From contig DVIR01000039.1 in the NCBI GenBank assembly GCA_018711085.1, forward strand, positions 7,995 through 71,994: DNA of 64,000 nucleotides, written 5' to 3'. Source of the stretch: Faeciplasma gallinarum (GTDB taxonomy: Bacteria; Bacillota; Clostridia; Oscillospirales; Ruminococcaceae). Positions 52,474 through 61,726 of the stretch are shown here, in pieces (within the stretch, counting starts at the first letter, position 1; every line of letters begins with the position of its first letter). The translations under genes were made by a program, and so were the position numbers. Below the pieces are notes generated by a model. It had not been told where the DNA came from, ran no database searches, and worked only from the letters and a program-made list of their open reading frames with translations.

Positions 52474-53589
52474 ATGGTCGGGATATATATTCACGTGCCG
52501 TTCTGCCTTAGAAAATGCCCGTACTGCGCGTTTTATTCGGTGGTGTACGATCGGACAAAGGCGGGGGAGTATGTCGCGGCGGCAGCTCGCAACATTCGCC
52601 GCTATGCGCCGCTCATGCTTTCGGCGGACACTGTCTATTTCGGGGGCGGAACTCCGTCTCTTTTAAGCCCCGACGAGGTGGGCGCGATTCTCGACGCCGT
52701 AAGACAAAGCTTCAAGCTTGCACCGGATGCTGAGATAACCCTTGAGGCAAACCCTTCGTCGGTTACAAGGCAAAGCCTTGAGGGATACTTTAACTGCGGG
52801 GTGAACAGGATCTCGTTCGGCGTGCAGTCGGCATGCGATAACGAGCTTAAAATGCTCGGCAGACTCCACGACTTCGGCAGGGCGCGCGACGCGGTGTCAG
52901 CAGCAATGGAGGCGGGCATCAAAAACATATCCTGCGACATAATGCTCGGCACGCCCTTGCAGACTATGGACTCTTTGCTTTTGAGCATAGACCGCATAAC
53001 AGCCCTGCAAGTGCCCCACATATCCTGCTACATGCTCAAGATAGAAGAGGGCACGGCGTACGACTGCGACAAAATAAGAAAACTCGCCGCAGATGATGAC
53101 CTGTCGGCGGATATGTACCTTCGGCTGTGCGGGGAACTCCGATCGCGCGGGTATGACAGATATGAGATATCAAACTTTGCAAAGAAGGGCTTTGAGTCGA
53201 GGCATAACATGAAATACTGGCGCCTGGACGAATATATAGGCATAGGCCCGTCCGCACACTCGCTTTTTGAGGGAAAGAGAACGTACGTCCCGTCAGACCT
53301 GAATTTGTTTTTGCAAAGCGAGTTTCAGACAGAGCTGAAAGAGGAGGAAAGCATAGACCGCCTCGAGGAATATGTGATGCTGTCGCTTCGGACAAGCGAC
53401 GGAATTTCGCTTAAAGAGCTGAAAAGCATGGGCGCAGACGATAAAGCCGTGTCGGAAAAAGCAAGAGACTTTTGCAAGGCGGGATTTTTGGAGTTTGACG
53501 GCGATAAAATAACCTTGACCGACCGCGGGGCGCTTGTTTCAAACGGGATAATATGCGAATTGTACCTCAGCGCGGCAGGGGAAGGGTAG
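52474..53589 (+). CDS. hemW: HemW-like radical SAM protein
   Basis: Radical SAM protein related to coproporphyrinogen oxidase; HemW proteins are heme chaperones rather than oxidases. The [4Fe-4S] ligands are Cys11, Cys15 and Cys18 (PFCLRKCPYC), and GGGTPSLL and the ANPSS segment bind SAM. I prefer the ATG at 52474 (371 aa): the ATG at 52462 is only one base from GGAGG. No heme gene is adjacent. In Firmicutes it usually lies near lepA, which is found here about 2.5 kb away on the other strand. Confidence 0.87.
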   Translation: MVGIYIHVPFCLRKCPYCAFYSVVYDRTKAGEYVAAAARNIRRYAPLMLSADTVYFGGGTPSLLSPDEVGAILDAVRQSFKLAPDAEITLEANPSSVTRQSLEGYFNCGVNRISFGVQSACDNELKMLGRLHDFGRARDAVSAAMEAGIKNISCDIMLGTPLQTMDSLLLSIDRITALQVPHISCYMLKIEEGTAYDCDKIRKLAADDDLSADMYLRLCGELRSRGYDRYEISNFAKKGFESRHNMKYWRLDEYIGIGPSAHSLFEGKRTYVPSDLNLFLQSEFQTELKEEESIDRLEEYVMLSLRTSDGISLKELKSMGADDKAVSEKARDFCKAGFLEFDGDKITLTDRGALVSNGIICELYLSAAGEG

Positions 53590-53641
53590 AACTTTAGTGA
53601 AAGTGCATAAATGTGTTGCTTGGTTTTTATGCAAATGACTA

Positions 53642-53670
53642 TTGTTAAGAAACGTGATTTATGATAATAT
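53642..53670 (+). promoter_or_regulatory. Promoter of the adaptor lipoprotein gene
   Basis: TTGTTA (53642-53647), 17-bp spacer, TAATAT (53665-53670), about 80 bp before the ATG at 53749. Confidence 0.6.
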
Positions 53671-53748
53671 AGATATGATAACAGATAAAAAACTGATATA
53701 TGCGCTGTCGCCTTGAGCTTTGCGGCAGACGTATCCCGGAGGAACATT

Positions 53749-54759
53749 ATGAAGCGCATTTTTGCAGCAATAACAGCCATGGCCGTAGGTTTGACCATGC
53801 TCACCGCCTGTGCGGACGAGGGAAACCTTGAGGGCGAGATATACATACCTATCCGTCAGGGAAATACGGTAAACTACAACACCGCAAAGGTCTATCGCGG
53901 AACGATAATGGAGCAGGTAACTTTGGATGCAGAGTTTACCACGCCGTATTATACCGACCTTGCCTTTACCATGATGGGCGGAACTCTTGATCAGATATAT
54001 GTGCATCAGGATATGGAGGTCTCGGAAGGAGACATAATTGCCACGCTCAAAGACGACGAAGTCGAAGAGCTTATAACCGAGAAGAAGATAATTCTCGATA
54101 ACGCTCAGCAGACTTACGACATGATCTTAGAAAGCGGAACGGAAGACGAAATAGAGTTTGCCAAGATAGACCTTGAGATAGCTCAGGCAGAGTATGACGA
54201 TGCGGTCTACAGAAGAGAATTTCTCACGATAAAGGCGCCTTATGACGGCAAGATAACAAGCGTAAGCGGCTATTGGTCGGGTGCGCAGATTGAAAAGAAC
54301 GCATGGATATGCACAATAGAGGATTCAACAAGAGTTTGTCTTTCCGCCGTTGACAATAGCAACGGCCAGCTGACCAATATAGGTTTCGGCGCAAAGGTCG
54401 ATATTAAACAGGGCGCAATAGCAAGCACAACCGGAAAGGTTGTGGACGTTGTCACGGAAGAGTTCGGCGGATTCGGCAACTTCGGCGGCAGAACCGAAAC
54501 AAGATACATAATCAAGCCCGACGAGGACATAGCGTTTATGAATTTCGGAACCATAGAAGTGACGTTTACCACACTGAGAAGGGATGACGCGCTCATAGCT
54601 CCCTCAAACGCCGTGTTTGAGTTCGGCGACGACGGATACGCCGTAAATGTATTGGTTGACGGCGTTAAGATTCAAACCCCCGTGACTATAGGAATAGTTT
54701 CGGGCAACCAGACCGAAATACTCGAAGGCCTTGACGGCACAGAGACTTTGATACTCTGA
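53749..54759 (+). CDS. HlyD/MacA-type efflux adaptor lipoprotein
   Basis: Membrane-fusion-type adaptor. The ATG at 53749 (336 aa) follows CCGGAGGAA and opens a signal peptide with lipobox LTAC (Cys21). A split biotinyl-lipoyl domain (GGTLDQIYVHQDMEVSEGDIIATL and APYDGKITSV) flanks a helical hairpin (about 110-165), and beta-barrel segments follow. Such proteins normally work with an ABC transporter of the MacB type, but none is next to it here and a terminator follows at once, so its partner is elsewhere or unknown. Confidence 0.83.
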   Translation: MKRIFAAITAMAVGLTMLTACADEGNLEGEIYIPIRQGNTVNYNTAKVYRGTIMEQVTLDAEFTTPYYTDLAFTMMGGTLDQIYVHQDMEVSEGDIIATLKDDEVEELITEKKIILDNAQQTYDMILESGTEDEIEFAKIDLEIAQAEYDDAVYRREFLTIKAPYDGKITSVSGYWSGAQIEKNAWICTIEDSTRVCLSAVDNSNGQLTNIGFGAKVDIKQGAIASTTGKVVDVVTEEFGGFGNFGGRTETRYIIKPDEDIAFMNFGTIEVTFTTLRRDDALIAPSNAVFEFGDDGYAVNVLVDGVKIQTPVTIGIVSGNQTEILEGLDGTETLIL

Positions 54760-54781
54760 TCCGCAATAACCGATTATTAAG

Positions 54782-54819
54782 ACATCCGCTCGCTTGATAA
54801 AACGGGCGGATGCTTTTTT
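54782..54819 (+). terminator. Terminator after the adaptor lipoprotein gene
   Basis: ACATCCGCTCG pairs with CGGGCGGATGC (one G-U pair), followed by six T (54814-54819). Confidence 0.9.
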
Positions 54820-54837
54820 GCAAAGAATCGGCAATGC

Positions 54838-54947
54838 AAAGCCTTTTAGCTGTGCATCATTGCCGCATATTGAGCGGGCAAGCGCATAATCCGCCGGCTT
54901 CGAACCGGATGAAATAAAGCCTTTTAGTAGTGTACATCATGCCGCAT
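54838..54947. repeat. Imperfect direct repeat of about 31 bp
   Basis: Copy one (54838-54868) and copy two (54916-54947) both read AAAGCCTTTTAG, then GTG.ACATCAT or a close variant, then GCCGCAT. They are 78 bp apart in a noncoding gap. Function unknown. Confidence 0.6.
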
Positions 54948-54985
54948 GTCCGTCGCATGCGCCGCCGCAAATAAAAAGACAGCTG

Positions 54986-55023
54986 AAAACCCGCACAGGC
55001 TATGCATTCCTGCGCGGGCTTTT
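54986..55023 (-). terminator. Probable terminator after the 55040 gene
   Basis: AGCCCGCGCAGG pairs with CCTGTGCGGGT on the minus strand, followed by only TTTTC; A-rich on the other side, so possibly bidirectional. Confidence 0.65.
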
Positions 55024-55039
55024 GCGTGTTTGCTTTTGT

Positions 55040-55900
55040 TTAGTTTACGTTTAAGAATCTCAGGTAATTCTTTTTTTCGGGGATGTTGATCGTCGAGGTT
55101 TTCCACTCGGAGCCTTCGCCGAAACGGTACCTGAGCTTGTATTGAGAGGAGTTTTCATCGTGCGCGTCGTAGTCCTCATTTATGACCCACTCTATGTCCG
55201 GCGTGACGCCTCGGGTGGCATACTTAGCTATTCTTGAGGTGTATCCCGCCTCGATGAGATCAAAGAAGCGGTAATGTATGTCCATGTCGTTCGGCTCGAC
55301 AACGATTATGACCTTTCCTCTGTCATTGTCCTGAACGTCGAGGATGTAGTAGCGGTATTTGCCGTCGGGGGATACGCTGTTTGCGTTTAGCTGATTGATC
55401 TTGTCCATGTCGTACAAAGATGTTATTTCCGGATCGGTAACAGTGTCGTCAAGGCGGGTTTCCACCGCAGATCCGCCGAACAGTGTGCTTATTATCGTGT
55501 ATCCCGCAATTCCCATGACGAACATGAGTATATACAGCGAGCCTAAAAGCACCTTTGCCGTGTCGGAAGAGCCGCACGCAAAAAACATTATCACTCCCAC
55601 AACGAGCGGGGGAACAAACAAGAGCGGCTCGCCTGTGTTGAACAAGAGCAAGAAGAAGGTGGGCAAAAGTATCACCATTGATATTATTCTTGTCACAACC
55701 TGATTTTTTGTCAGAAACATCAGCACGCCGAATATCGCGCTGAGTATGATGTAAAATGTATAGAACGCCGCAGGGCTTGTGAACACAATTTCATATAAAA
55801 AGCTCCAGACCGCAAGCGCAGCTATCAGTATCAGATAAAGAACGCTGAAACAGGAGATTCCGAAGCGGACGTACTTGTTTGAAAGAAGTGATTTATTCAC
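55040..55900 (-). CDS. Membrane protein of unknown function
   Basis: Not recognised. The 286 residues begin with five predicted membrane helices (about 12-36, 43-63, 68-86, 91-108 and 114-138), followed by a soluble C-terminal half (about 150-286) with alternating beta and charged segments (DGKYRYYILDVQDNDRGKVIIVVEPND). No catalytic motif is seen. It is a single gene with its own promoter and terminator. Confidence 0.78.
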   Translation of the reverse strand: MNKSLLSNKYVRFGISCFSVLYLILIAALAVWSFLYEIVFTSPAAFYTFYIILSAIFGVLMFLTKNQVVTRIISMVILLPTFFLLLFNTGEPLLFVPPLVVGVIMFFACGSSDTAKVLLGSLYILMFVMGIAGYTIISTLFGGSAVETRLDDTVTDPEITSLYDMDKINQLNANSVSPDGKYRYYILDVQDNDRGKVIIVVEPNDMDIHYRFFDLIEAGYTSRIAKYATRGVTPDIEWVINEDYDAHDENSSQYKLRYRFGEGSEWKTSTINIPEKKNYLRFLNVN

Positions 55901-55935
55901 CTTGCCGTGCTCCTTTCCGTTTAGATTATATACAG

Positions 55936-55964
55936 ATTATACAATCGCAAGTCTTAAAAAGCAA
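55936..55964 (-). promoter_or_regulatory. Promoter of the 55040 membrane protein gene
   Basis: TTGCTT (55959-55964), 17-bp spacer, TATAAT (55936-55941) on the minus strand. The rest of 55965-56126 holds a palindrome GTTTTGCATGCAAAAC (56009-56024) and a TGCGCATG/CATGCGCA hairpin (56103-56123) next to the lepA stop. Confidence 0.7.
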
Positions 55965-56126
55965 CCTGATTGCCGATTTGAAACCGAATTTTAATAAATC
56001 CGAGAGTCGTTTTGCATGCAAAACCCGCTTTGGCATGCGGTAGCCTCGTCGGAATGTTAAATGAGGCGCGCCGCTTTCGCCGCACGGCACTCCGGGCGGT
56101 TTTGCGCATGTGTTTCATGCGCAGCG

Positions 56127-57926
56127 TCAATCAAGCTTTAAAACGCTCATGAAAGCCTCCGGCGGCACTTCAACCGTTCCGAGCTTTCTCATCTTCTTCT
56201 TGCCTTCCTTCTGCTTTTCAAGCAGCTTCTTTTTTCTCGTCACATCTCCGCCGTAGCACTTTGCCAAAACGTCCTTGCGGTACGCCTTGACCGTTTCACG
56301 TGCAATTATCTTTCCGCCTATGGCCGCCTGTATTGGCACCTCAAAGAGTTGGCGCGGTATGTTCTCCTTTAAGTTTTCGCACAGCTTTCTGCCCCTTGCA
56401 TACGCCCTGTCGGCGTGGACAATAAAGGACAGCGCATCGACAACCTCGCCATTTAAAAGCAGGTCGAGCTTTACAAGCTTGCTCGGGGCATATCCTGCCA
56501 TCTCGTAATCGTAAGATGCGTATCCGCGGGTGCGGGATTTGAGCGTGTCAAAGAAATCGTATATAACTTCGTTGAGCGGCAGCTCGTAGTGTATGTCCAC
56601 ACGCGTGCTGTCGATGTACTTCATGTCCTTGAACACGCCTCTGCGCTCCTGGCACAGCTCCATGATGTTTCCAACAAACTCGCTCGGTGAGAATACGTGT
56701 GCGTTTATTATCGGCTCTTCGGCAAGCTTGATAAGAGACGGGTCGGGATAATTCGTCGGGTTGTCGATGTACTTTACCTCGCCGGAGTTCAGGGTCACAC
56801 GGTATATTACGGACGGCGCAGTGGTTATCAGGTCGAGGTTGTACTCTCTCTCAAGCCTTTCCTGTATTATCTCCATGTGCAAAAGACCCAAAAATCCGCA
56901 GCGGAATCCGAATCCCAATGCAACCGACGTCTCCGGTTCAAAGCTCAGGGAGGCATCGTTTAGCTGAAGCTTTTCCAAAGCATCCCGAAGATCGCCGTAT
57001 TTTGCGCCGTCGGCGGGGTATATTCCCGAATAGACCATCGGGTTTACGTTTCTGTAGCCGGGCAGCGCATGCTCACAGGGGCGCTCCGCGCTTGTGACGG
57101 TGTCGCCTACCTTGGTGTCGCGTATGCTCTTTATCGACGCGGTTATATATCCGACTTCGCCCGCCTTGAGCACTCCGGACGGGATAAGCTCCGTAGCTCC
57201 CATATATCCCACTTCAACCGTTTGAAACTCCGCGCCGGTCGCCATGAGCTTTATCGTGTCGCCGACTTTGAGCGTTCCGTCCATCACTCGAACATATATT
57301 ATTACGCCCTTGTACGAGTCGTAGTAGCTGTCAAAGACAAGGCATTTGAGCGGAGCGTCGGGGTCGCCCTTGGGAGCGGGTATGTCGGTTGTGACGCGCT
57401 CCAAAACTTCCTCAATGTTTATTCCCATCTTGGCGGATATCCTCGGCGCATCCTTTGCGGGCAGGCCTATGACGTTTTCTATTTCATCTATTGCGGCGTC
57501 GGGGTTCGCGCTGGGAAGGTCGATTTTGTTTATGACGGGCAGAACCTCAAGGTCGTGCTCGATCGCAAGATAGGTGTTTGCAAGTGTCTGAGCCTCTATT
57601 CCCTGAGAGGCGTCTACAACGAGTATCGCGCCCTCGCACGCAGCAAGCGACCTCGACACCTCGTAGTTAAAGTCAACGTGACCGGGGGTGTCGATGAGAT
57701 TGAACACATATGTCTCGCCGTTTTTTGCGTGGTAGTTGAGCCTGACCGCCCTCGCCTTTATGGTTATGCCTCGCTCGCGCTCTATGTCCATGTTGTCAAG
57801 CAGCTGATCCGACATGTCCCTTTTTGCCACCGTTTCGGTCAGCTCAAGTATCCTGTCGGCAAGCGTTGACTTTCCGTGGTCTATATGCGCGATGATGCAG
57901 AAGTTTCTTATGTTTTGCTGATCCAT
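56127..57926 (-). CDS. lepA: Elongation factor 4 (LepA)
   Basis: Ribosome-binding GTPase that acts on stalled or mistranslocated ribosomes. The ATG at 57926 (599 aa) matches the common N terminus MDQQNIRNF and follows GGAGGAACG; the ATG at 57962 adds 12 unrelated residues. G1 motif AHIDHGKST (13-21), DTPGHVDF, and NKIDLPSA are the GTPase motifs, and the C-terminal domain with KKKLLEKQKEGKKKMR is specific to LepA. Confidence 0.96.
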   Translation of the reverse strand: MDQQNIRNFCIIAHIDHGKSTLADRILELTETVAKRDMSDQLLDNMDIERERGITIKARAVRLNYHAKNGETYVFNLIDTPGHVDFNYEVSRSLAACEGAILVVDASQGIEAQTLANTYLAIEHDLEVLPVINKIDLPSANPDAAIDEIENVIGLPAKDAPRISAKMGINIEEVLERVTTDIPAPKGDPDAPLKCLVFDSYYDSYKGVIIYVRVMDGTLKVGDTIKLMATGAEFQTVEVGYMGATELIPSGVLKAGEVGYITASIKSIRDTKVGDTVTSAERPCEHALPGYRNVNPMVYSGIYPADGAKYGDLRDALEKLQLNDASLSFEPETSVALGFGFRCGFLGLLHMEIIQERLEREYNLDLITTAPSVIYRVTLNSGEVKYIDNPTNYPDPSLIKLAEEPIINAHVFSPSEFVGNIMELCQERRGVFKDMKYIDSTRVDIHYELPLNEVIYDFFDTLKSRTRGYASYDYEMAGYAPSKLVKLDLLLNGEVVDALSFIVHADRAYARGRKLCENLKENIPRQLFEVPIQAAIGGKIIARETVKAYRKDVLAKCYGGDVTRKKKLLEKQKEGKKKMRKLGTVEVPPEAFMSVLKLD

Positions 57927-57988
57927 TGCGTGCTTCGTTCCTCCAAAATAAAATAAAGCCAAGTTCTTTGCTCAGCATAATTAAAAAC

Positions 57989-58017
57989 AGTATATCACAT
58001 TTTTTATATGATGTAAA
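57989..58017 (-). promoter_or_regulatory. Promoter of lepA
   Basis: TTTACA (58012-58017), 17-bp spacer, TATACT (57989-57994) on the minus strand; diverges from the lon promoter. Confidence 0.75.
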
Positions 58018-58089
58018 CACGGCGCGCGTGGCAGCTTCATGATGAAATGATGAAAATTATCGGTATCCCACTTGGAAATAGAATTGCTA

Positions 58090-58118
58090 TTGCATAAACA
58101 AATGTCGTTTGATATAAT
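58090..58118 (+). promoter_or_regulatory. Promoter of lon-engB
   Basis: TTGCAT (58090-58095), 17-bp spacer, TATAAT (58113-58118). I looked for a CIRCE or CtsR-like heat-shock operator around it and saw none that I could support. Confidence 0.72.
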
Positions 58119-58186
58119 AACCTCGTAATCGTACATATGACAGTGACATGATTTCGATAAAGACAAAATGCATAAAGGAGATCTGT

Positions 58187-60619
58187 ATGCCTTCTAAGAT
58201 AAACAATAACGTAGCTAAAACAATGACGCTCCCGTGCGTCGCGACAAGGGATATAATAGTCCACCCTAAAATGGTGGTGAAATTTGACGCAAGACGCCCT
58301 AAGTCGCTTGCAGCGCTCAGGGAAGCGCTTGACGAGGACAGACTTGTGTTTCTGACCGCCCAAAAGGATTCGTCGGTCATAGACCCTGGCAAGAACGACG
58401 TGTACGCCGTAGGAACCGTCTGCGAGATAAGGCAGATGGTAAACGGCAACGACGGAACCACAAGGGTTATGGTCGAAGGACTGTATAAAGCCAAGCTGAC
58501 AAGCTTCAGCTCAGATTCGAGCGGGATACATGTCGGCGTGCGCATAATGAAGACCTTTGCCAAGGAAAAGGCCTCAGAAGCGGAGCTTGCGGCAGTAGTA
58601 AGAGTGCTCAAGGAGGCGTTTTCGGAGTATGTAAACGTGATTCCGAGGATGCCGGAGGAGTTTAAAAGCTCCGTTTTGCGCTCCGCAACGCCGGAAAAGC
58701 TGTATGAAAACATAGCCTTCAACGTCATAATGAGCACTGATGACAGACAGCAGGTGCTTGAGGCTCCTACGCTCAGCGAAAAGCTCGTTGCGCTCTCCGC
58801 GATACTCGCCAAGGAGACGCACATCCTGTCAATAGAAAACGACATTCAGTCAAAGGTGAACGCCGCCATAGAAAAGGGTCAGCGTGAATACTACCTGCGC
58901 GAGGAAATGCGAGTTATAAAAAATGAGCTTGGAGAGGACGAGTCCCCCGAAGAAGAGGGATATGAGTATCTCGAAAAGATTTCAAAGCTTGACCTAAACG
59001 AGGAATGCGTCGAAAAGCTCGTCTCGGAGGTAAATAAGCTCACAAAGCTCGGATACGGTTCGCAGGAAGCCGCCGTTATCAGAGGATACCTCGACACCGT
59101 TTTGGAGCTGCCCTGGAATACATACGCCACCGATTGCCTTGATATAAACAAGGTTAAAGCTCAGCTGGATAAGGACCATTACGGCATGAAAAAGGTCAAG
59201 GAGAGAATACTTGAGCTGCTGGCTGTCAGATCCTTGACTCCCGACGTAAAAGGACAGATAATCTGCCTTGTCGGACCTCCGGGAGTGGGAAAAACATCAA
59301 TAGGCAAGTCGATAGCCGAGGCTCTGGGCAGAAAATATGTGAGGGTGTCATTAGGCGGAATACGCGACGAGTCCGATATACGCGGACACAGGAAAACATA
59401 CATCGGTTCAATGCCGGGACGCATCATAAATGCTTTAAGACAGGCAAAGAGCAAAAACCCGCTGATACTCCTTGATGAGATAGACAAGATGGCAAACGAT
59501 TTCAGGGGCGACCCGTCAAGCGCAATGCTCGAGGTTTTGGACAGCGAGCAGAACAAGGAGTTCAGAGACCACTACATAGAGCTGCCGTTTGATTTGTCCG
59601 ATGTTTTGTTCGTGACAACCGCAAACAACCTCGACACCGTTGCGCCGCCTTTGCTCGACAGAATGGAGATAATAGAGCTTCCGAGCTATACCCGCGAGGA
59701 AAAGTTTGAAATAGCTAAAAGGCACCTTGTCCGCAAACAGCTGAAGCTCAACGGACTCAACGGCAATCAGCTCCGCTTTACGGATGCGGGCATTTACGAG
59801 CTTATTGATTTCTACACAAGAGAGGCGGGCGTGAGAACGCTTGAGAGAAACATATCCTCAATCTGCCGTAAGGCGGCTAAGGAGATAGTGGAAAAGACCG
59901 CCTCAAGGGTCACCGTCACTCCTGAGGTCGTCGAAAAGTTTTTGGGCATAAGAAAGTATACTTCCGATATAAAGTCGGAGGTGCCACAGGTAGGAGAGGT
60001 AAACGGACTTGCATGGACGGCTGTCGGCGGAACACTCATGCCGCTTGAGGTGCTTTCCGTAGACGGCAAGGGCGCGCTTGAGCTGACCGGCTCCTTAGGA
60101 GACGTGATGAAGGAAAGCGCAAAGATTGCGGTGACGTATGCAAGGAGCGTTGCCGAAAAGTACGGCATAGACAAGGAGTTCTACACTAAAAAGGACATCC
60201 ATATACATGCCCCGGAGGGCGCAGTTCCGAAGGACGGACCCTCCGCCGGTGTGACGCTTGCAACCGGCATAATATCCGAGCTGTCTAAGATAAAGGTTCG
60301 CTCCGACGTCGCCATGACGGGTGAAATAACCCTTCGCGGAAGAGTGCTTGCCATAGGCGGACTCAGGGAAAAGACCATGGCTGCGTATAAGGAAGGAATA
60401 AAGACCGTCATCATCCCCGCGGCAAACAAGCCCGACCTTGAAGAAATAGACGACAAGGTCAGAGCATCCTTGAATTTCGTGTTTGCCGAGACCATAGAGG
60501 ACGTTTTGGACGTCGCGCTTGTCAAGCCGGACGAGTCCTCAATCAACGTAAATCCGGCGGTTTTCAAGAGAACTGACAAAGTGATGGGAGCAAGACTTGA
60601 TGGAGTTTCGAAACGCTGA
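58187..60619 (+). CDS. lon: ATP-dependent Lon protease
   Basis: Degrades damaged and regulatory proteins. The ATG at 58187 (810 aa) follows AAAGGAG by six bases; the earlier ATG at 58148 lacks a ribosome site. Order: N-terminal substrate-binding domain, coiled region, AAA+ module with Walker A GPPGVGKTS (about 362-370), and the protease domain with the catalytic Ser in PKDGPSAGV (about 686) and Lys in GGLREKTMAA (about 729). Its end overlaps engB by 20 bases, the usual lon-engB arrangement. Confidence 0.96.
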   Translation: MPSKINNNVAKTMTLPCVATRDIIVHPKMVVKFDARRPKSLAALREALDEDRLVFLTAQKDSSVIDPGKNDVYAVGTVCEIRQMVNGNDGTTRVMVEGLYKAKLTSFSSDSSGIHVGVRIMKTFAKEKASEAELAAVVRVLKEAFSEYVNVIPRMPEEFKSSVLRSATPEKLYENIAFNVIMSTDDRQQVLEAPTLSEKLVALSAILAKETHILSIENDIQSKVNAAIEKGQREYYLREEMRVIKNELGEDESPEEEGYEYLEKISKLDLNEECVEKLVSEVNKLTKLGYGSQEAAVIRGYLDTVLELPWNTYATDCLDINKVKAQLDKDHYGMKKVKERILELLAVRSLTPDVKGQIICLVGPPGVGKTSIGKSIAEALGRKYVRVSLGGIRDESDIRGHRKTYIGSMPGRIINALRQAKSKNPLILLDEIDKMANDFRGDPSSAMLEVLDSEQNKEFRDHYIELPFDLSDVLFVTTANNLDTVAPPLLDRMEIIELPSYTREEKFEIAKRHLVRKQLKLNGLNGNQLRFTDAGIYELIDFYTREAGVRTLERNISSICRKAAKEIVEKTASRVTVTPEVVEKFLGIRKYTSDIKSEVPQVGEVNGLAWTAVGGTLMPLEVLSVDGKGALELTGSLGDVMKESAKIAVTYARSVAEKYGIDKEFYTKKDIHIHAPEGAVPKDGPSAGVTLATGIISELSKIKVRSDVAMTGEITLRGRVLAIGGLREKTMAAYKEGIKTVIIPAANKPDLEEIDDKVRASLNFVFAETIEDVLDVALVKPDESSINVNPAVFKRTDKVMGARLDGVSKR

Positions 60620-61190
60620 ATTTTATTCTTCATACGGCAGGTTTGAACAGCTTCCGCCGTCGCAAAAGCTCGAAATAGCGTTTGCGGGCAGGTCGAACGT
60701 GGGCAAATCCTCCCTTATAAATAAGGTTTTCGGCAGGAAAGCCCTTGCAAGGGTCAGCTCTGTGCCCGGAAAAACTCAAACCGTAAACTTTTATAAGCTC
60801 GACGACATATTTATAGTTGATCTTCCGGGATACGGCTATGCCAAGGTGTCAAAAAGCGAAAAAAAGCGCTGGCAGGAGCTTATAGGCGGCTATTTCGCCG
60901 CAGGACGGGACATAGGCCTGGTGTTTTCCCTTGTCGATATGCGCCACCCGCCTACCGCCGACGACATAACCATGATAAACTTCCTCATAGACAGCGAAAC
61001 GCCGTTTTGCGTGGTGCTGACAAAGGCAGATAAGCTGAATAAGTCTGAGCGCACGGCAAGGCTCGAGGCGCTCAAAGACGAGCTTCCCATGTATGATGAG
61101 CTGACAATACTGACCTTTTCGGCAGTCACCGGCGAGGGCGTCGATGAGATACGGCAGATAATCCGCGAGGTGTCCTCGGACGAGCAGTGA
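60600..61190 (+). CDS. engB: Ribosome biogenesis GTPase EngB (YsxC)
   Basis: GTPase needed for assembly of the 50S subunit. I start at the ATG at 60600 (196 aa, MEFRNAEF); a TTG one codon earlier is in frame. GRSNVGKSS (about 30-38) is the G1 motif, with DLPGYGYAK and LTKADKL for G3 and G4. It overlaps the 3' end of lon, so it is translated from the lon mRNA. Confidence 0.95.
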   Translation: MEFRNAEFYSSYGRFEQLPPSQKLEIAFAGRSNVGKSSLINKVFGRKALARVSSVPGKTQTVNFYKLDDIFIVDLPGYGYAKVSKSEKKRWQELIGGYFAAGRDIGLVFSLVDMRHPPTADDITMINFLIDSETPFCVVLTKADKLNKSERTARLEALKDELPMYDELTILTFSAVTGEGVDEIRQIIREVSSDEQ

Positions 61191-61347
61191 CGGCTATAGC
61201 GCCCACATGCCACCATGCCGGATGCCTTAGAAAACGTTTCATTCTTTTAAAGCGTGCATACATTACATTTAGTATAAAAATATGAACAAAACGAGTTATC
61301 GCAATTAGACAGTATTCACAAAGCATGCGCGCGCCGCACTTTAGTGC

Positions 61348-61376
61348 TTTACATTTATGATTTGCTGTGATAAAAT
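61348..61376 (+). promoter_or_regulatory. Promoter of the YerC-like regulator operon
   Basis: TTTACA (61348-61353), 17-bp spacer, TAAAAT (61371-61376). Confidence 0.7.
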
Positions 61377-61423
61377 ATCTGTAGGTATAAAATAACTATG
61401 ATATAAACGGAGGCAGCGAATCA

Positions 61424-61726
61424 ATGAATTCAAAAATGAAAGACAAGTACATCGACAATTTGTTTGACGCCATACTCGCTTTGGAAACCCCGGAGGAGTG
61501 CTATGATTTCTTCGGCGATTTGTGCACGGTTTTGGAGCTTAAATCGCTTTCTCAAAGATACCAGGTGGCAAAAATGCTCTTTGAGCACCACGTTTATTCC
61601 GATATAGTGAGCGAGACCGGAGCCTCAACTGCCACGATAAGCCGTGTAAACCGCTCCATAAACTACGGAAACGACGGATATGCCATAGTCTTTAACAGAC
61701 TCAAAAAGAAGGGAAATAACGAATGA
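61424..61726 (+). CDS. TrpR-like YerC/YecD family DNA-binding protein
   Basis: A 100-residue helical protein of the TrpR superfamily. The helix-turn-helix is visible as LSQRYQVAKMLFEHHVYSDIVSETGASTATISRVNRSI (about 44-82). YerC-type proteins are predicted transcription regulators whose targets are mostly undefined; there is no evidence that it responds to tryptophan. A GGAGG ribosome site precedes the ATG, and it overlaps the methyltransferase gene by four bases. Confidence 0.87.
   Translation: MNSKMKDKYIDNLFDAILALETPEECYDFFGDLCTVLELKSLSQRYQVAKMLFEHHVYSDIVSETGASTATISRVNRSINYGNDGYAIVFNRLKKKGNNE

Noticed and set aside
56009..56024. Palindrome GTTTTGCATGCAAAAC as an operator for lepA
   Set aside because: It lies downstream of lepA and far from the 55040 gene promoter, with no other copy noticed, so a regulatory role cannot be supported.
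58019..58186. CIRCE heat-shock operator upstream of lon
   Set aside because: No TTAGCACTC/GAGTGCTAA inverted repeat or CtsR-like heptamer pair is present.
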